DNA of 64,000 bases from Bacillus sp. FJAT-49711 (GTDB lineage Bacteria > Bacillota > Bacilli > Bacillales > Bacillaceae_C), in the NCBI RefSeq assembly GCF_018343715.1, contig NZ_JAGYPL010000003.1, positions 62,001 through 126,000 on the forward strand. Reading direction: 5' to 3'. This document shows, one piece after another, positions 62,028 to 64,000 of this stretch. How positions within the stretch are numbered: position 1 is the first letter of the stretch; each line of letters begins with the position of its first letter. A model generated the notes under the pieces. That model was not told the DNA's origin and did not search any database. It worked only from the letters and a program-made list of their open reading frames with translations. A program made the translations under genes and the position numbers.

Positions 62028-63500
62028 TTAGTTTATGTATATATGATATTGGTTCTTCCCATTATTTTTCGAGCGGTATAATGCACTATCCGCCTTTGCA
62101 TATAACGTATCAACATTATCTTGTGGGTCGGCAAACGCGATTCCAATACTCATTGATATATCAATGTCTTCAGGCAAATCACGGAAACGCTGCTCCATTA
62201 GGCTGAGCATTCCAGAAGCAATCATTTTAATATCTTCTACTTCAATATTAGCAAAAATGACGCCGAACTCATCTCCACCGATTCTCACTGCATTATCTTT
62301 TTCACCTGAAAATGAAGCTATTGTCTCAGCGGTAATTTTGAGAATTCGATCACCTTCTGAATGACCTAATCGATCGTTCACAAGCTTAAAATTATCAAGA
62401 TCAATCATCATCAGGGCCGTGCTTATGTTTTTCTTCTCCAATTGTCCACTTATTAAATCCTCAAAAGCGGCTCTATTTTTTAACCCTGTTAAGCTGTCGT
62501 GAAAAGCTAAAAACATAGGTCGCTCAATGGAACGCGCGATAAATAGCGAGAGTAATATTGCCGCAATAAATATGACAAGCAGCTGCAAAATAAATTGTTT
62601 TTTATTATCCATCAACGCTTCATTCAAAGGAATATCGTTGTAAATAATTTCGACAACCCTATCGGTTGAGACCCCTCTCTTCACATTTGCTTCATAAGGA
62701 ACATATCGAAATGTAACATTAAGATCCTGCCATTTCCCTTTTACTTCCATCGGTTTGCCACTTTTAAGAGCCTTTCTAAAAATGGGCCATTTATCGGATG
62801 TCGGCTTAATATCTTGTTGCTCCTTCGTATCGTTTATTAGAAAAAGATGTCCGCCACGATTATATATATTGATATTATTGATAAAAGTATATTTTTTCTC
62901 TAGTTCATTTGCTAAATGAAGGAAATTAAAATGCTGAAAAATTTCTCCATCTGATAAAGATGCACCTAACTCAATAATGTACTTTTTATCTGGTGTCGGG
63001 GCGTAACTATATTTTTTTATTTCACCATCCAATTGTTGAATGTCCATTCCATCATCAACGAATTTACCTTCATTCCTCCTTTGATCAAGAAGTTCGGATA
63101 GTCGTTTACAACATTTGTGGAAATCTAAACCAACATCCTTTTCGAAACTACTATATTGGATGACATTTTGATCATCTATGATGTATATATCCATCTCATA
63201 ATAAGCTTTAAGTGCTTGAAAATTCCATTCATTAAAATGAGGATTTTTTTCGTAAAGAGCAAGTAGTTCATCAGAATTCTTTTTCATTTTTCGAGCGATG
63301 TCATCATCAAAAAGCATGTATGCCTTATCGATTGTATGCAATGATTCGATAATGCTTTCTTCTGTTACACTTAATTTAGTCTCATATTCTTCTATTAATC
63401 TATTTTTCAACTTCACTTGATCAAAAAATGCTACGATAAAAGAAATAAAAATGGAAAAACCGATTATTATTAAAGTTAAATGTAATCTGAAATTTTTCAA
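62028..63500 (-). CDS. membrane-bound diguanylate cyclase with extracellular sensor domain
   Basis: 490 residues from TTG 63500 behind AAAGGGGC. Membrane helix 1 (residues 8-26), an extracellular sensor of about 260 residues with coiled and PAS/Cache-like parts, membrane helix 2 (about 293-315), then a GGDEF domain opening FHDSLTGLKNRAAFEDLI. The active loop reads RIGGDEFGVIF, intact for cyclic di-GMP synthesis. The R-x-x-D inhibitory site before it is absent (GEKD in its place), so product inhibition is unlikely. No EAL domain. The sensed signal is unknown. Confidence 0.9.
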   Translation of the reverse strand: MKNFRLHLTLIIIGFSIFISFIVAFFDQVKLKNRLIEEYETKLSVTEESIIESLHTIDKAYMLFDDDIARKMKKNSDELLALYEKNPHFNEWNFQALKAYYEMDIYIIDDQNVIQYSSFEKDVGLDFHKCCKRLSELLDQRRNEGKFVDDGMDIQQLDGEIKKYSYAPTPDKKYIIELGASLSDGEIFQHFNFLHLANELEKKYTFINNINIYNRGGHLFLINDTKEQQDIKPTSDKWPIFRKALKSGKPMEVKGKWQDLNVTFRYVPYEANVKRGVSTDRVVEIIYNDIPLNEALMDNKKQFILQLLVIFIAAILLSLFIARSIERPMFLAFHDSLTGLKNRAAFEDLISGQLEKKNISTALMMIDLDNFKLVNDRLGHSEGDRILKITAETIASFSGEKDNAVRIGGDEFGVIFANIEVEDIKMIASGMLSLMEQRFRDLPEDIDISMSIGIAFADPQDNVDTLYAKADSALYRSKNNGKNQYHIYIN

Positions 63501-63590
63501 GAAAAAAGCCCCTTTACAAAAATCACAATCAGGACTATTATACTATGGATTTAGCAGTCTCTGCCACTTAATGAATCGGAGGAATTTGAT

Positions 63591-64000
63591 ATGGTAAATG
63601 ACAATCAATTTGAGAAATTAATCGAAAGCAGCAATCAAAAATTTTCAGGTTGGGATTTTTCATATGTAAGTGGAACAGGAAGAATAGATAATGAGCCACT
63701 TACTTGGTCATATGGGAGCAAGGCATTAGCCTTAATGGGAAATACATCATCAATGCTTGATATGGGAACGGGCGGCGGTGAATTTTTATCGATGTTGCGT
63801 CCTTTCCCCAAAACGATTTATGCAACTGAAGGATATAAACCAAATGTACCTATCGCTAAGAATCGCCTTGAACCACTCGGGGTGAAGGTTTTTGAAATTG
63901 ATGATGATCACCTTCTACCATTTGAAACTAACTTTTTTGATTTGATCATAAATAAGCATGAATCGTATTCAAATCAAGAGATCCGAAGAATTATTTCAGA
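63591..64000 (+). CDS. class I SAM-dependent methyltransferase, N-terminal part (cut by window edge)
   Basis: The frame starts at ATG 63591 behind CGGAGG and runs off the right edge after 136 codons. MLDMGTGGGEFL is the S-adenosylmethionine motif I, and FDLIINKHESY the motif IV region. It belongs to small methyltransferases of the Methyltransf_11 kind. Substrate unknown; the C-terminal part is outside the window. Confidence 0.85.
   Translation, partial: MVNDNQFEKLIESSNQKFSGWDFSYVSGTGRIDNEPLTWSYGSKALALMGNTSSMLDMGTGGGEFLSMLRPFPKTIYATEGYKPNVPIAKNRLEPLGVKVFEIDDDHLLPFETNFFDLIINKHESYSNQEIRRIIS

Overview
The window is an A+T-rich stretch of a Firmicute chromosome and most likely comes from a spore-forming, aerobic to facultative member of the Bacillaceae. 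Supporting signs are AGGAGG-type ribosome sites with many TTG/GTG starts, a CotX-type spore coat protein, a class IV-like phaR/phaC polyhydroxyalkanoate operon, a ydgG/ydgH-like MarR-MMPL pair, a yfhC-like Fur-box nitroreductase, pdp, mscL, a group IIC intron behind a terminator, and intergenic repeat elements of a Bacillus kind. Genus or species cannot be fixed from the sequence. No rRNA, tRNA or CRISPR array was seen.

Layout. 1-6.3 kb: a glycerate kinase fragment divergent from a CdaR-type regulator, then mixed metabolic and regulatory genes and an APH(6)-type kinase. 6.4-6.6 kb: a 51-bp hairpin repeat array. 7.4-27.8 kb: a 20-kb sugar-acid catabolism island, all on the minus strand, in three transcription units. 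(i) DtnK/PdxA2-type four-carbon acid kinase and dehydrogenase. (ii) A LacI-regulated unit with two RraA-like aldolases, a beta-hydroxyacid dehydrogenase, Ldh-type, Fe-ADH and ALDH enzymes, a sugar ABC importer without its ATPase, a decayed 2-hydroxyacid dehydrogenase and RpiB. (iii) A split UxaA-type lyase, 2-oxoglutarate semialdehyde dehydrogenase, an FAH-family dehydratase and a YjhG/YagF-type xylonate dehydratase, together a Weimberg-type route to 2-oxoglutarate. 28-33 kb: SulP transporter, MMPL exporter and small genes.

33-49 kb: the most distinctive part. Five CRP/FNR-type palindromes (TGTGA-N6-TCACA, one with a mismatch) precede a DUF2249/membrane-protein/DUF59 operon, a radical SAM-HemY operon, a second copy of the membrane protein divergent from a YlbF-family gene with a Cys-rich tail, an orphan acetolactate synthase large subunit and a CuA-type lipoprotein. 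Five of the six promoters implied have a TAAACT/TAAACG/TAAAGT -10 box exactly 21 nt downstream. A cysteine-free Crp/Fnr regulator with a CRP-like recognition helix lies among them. I infer a low-oxygen or nitric-oxide regulon with an internal candidate regulator. Two further tandem arrays (51 and 52 bp) sit between its units.

44-64 kb: spore coat gene, decayed small genes, pha operon, MMPL/MarR pair, then a group IIC intron next to an IS21-family element with a third ORF, a Fur-regulated nitroreductase, pyrimidine-nucleoside phosphorylase, a YceI protein, MscL, a GGDEF protein and the start of a methyltransferase.
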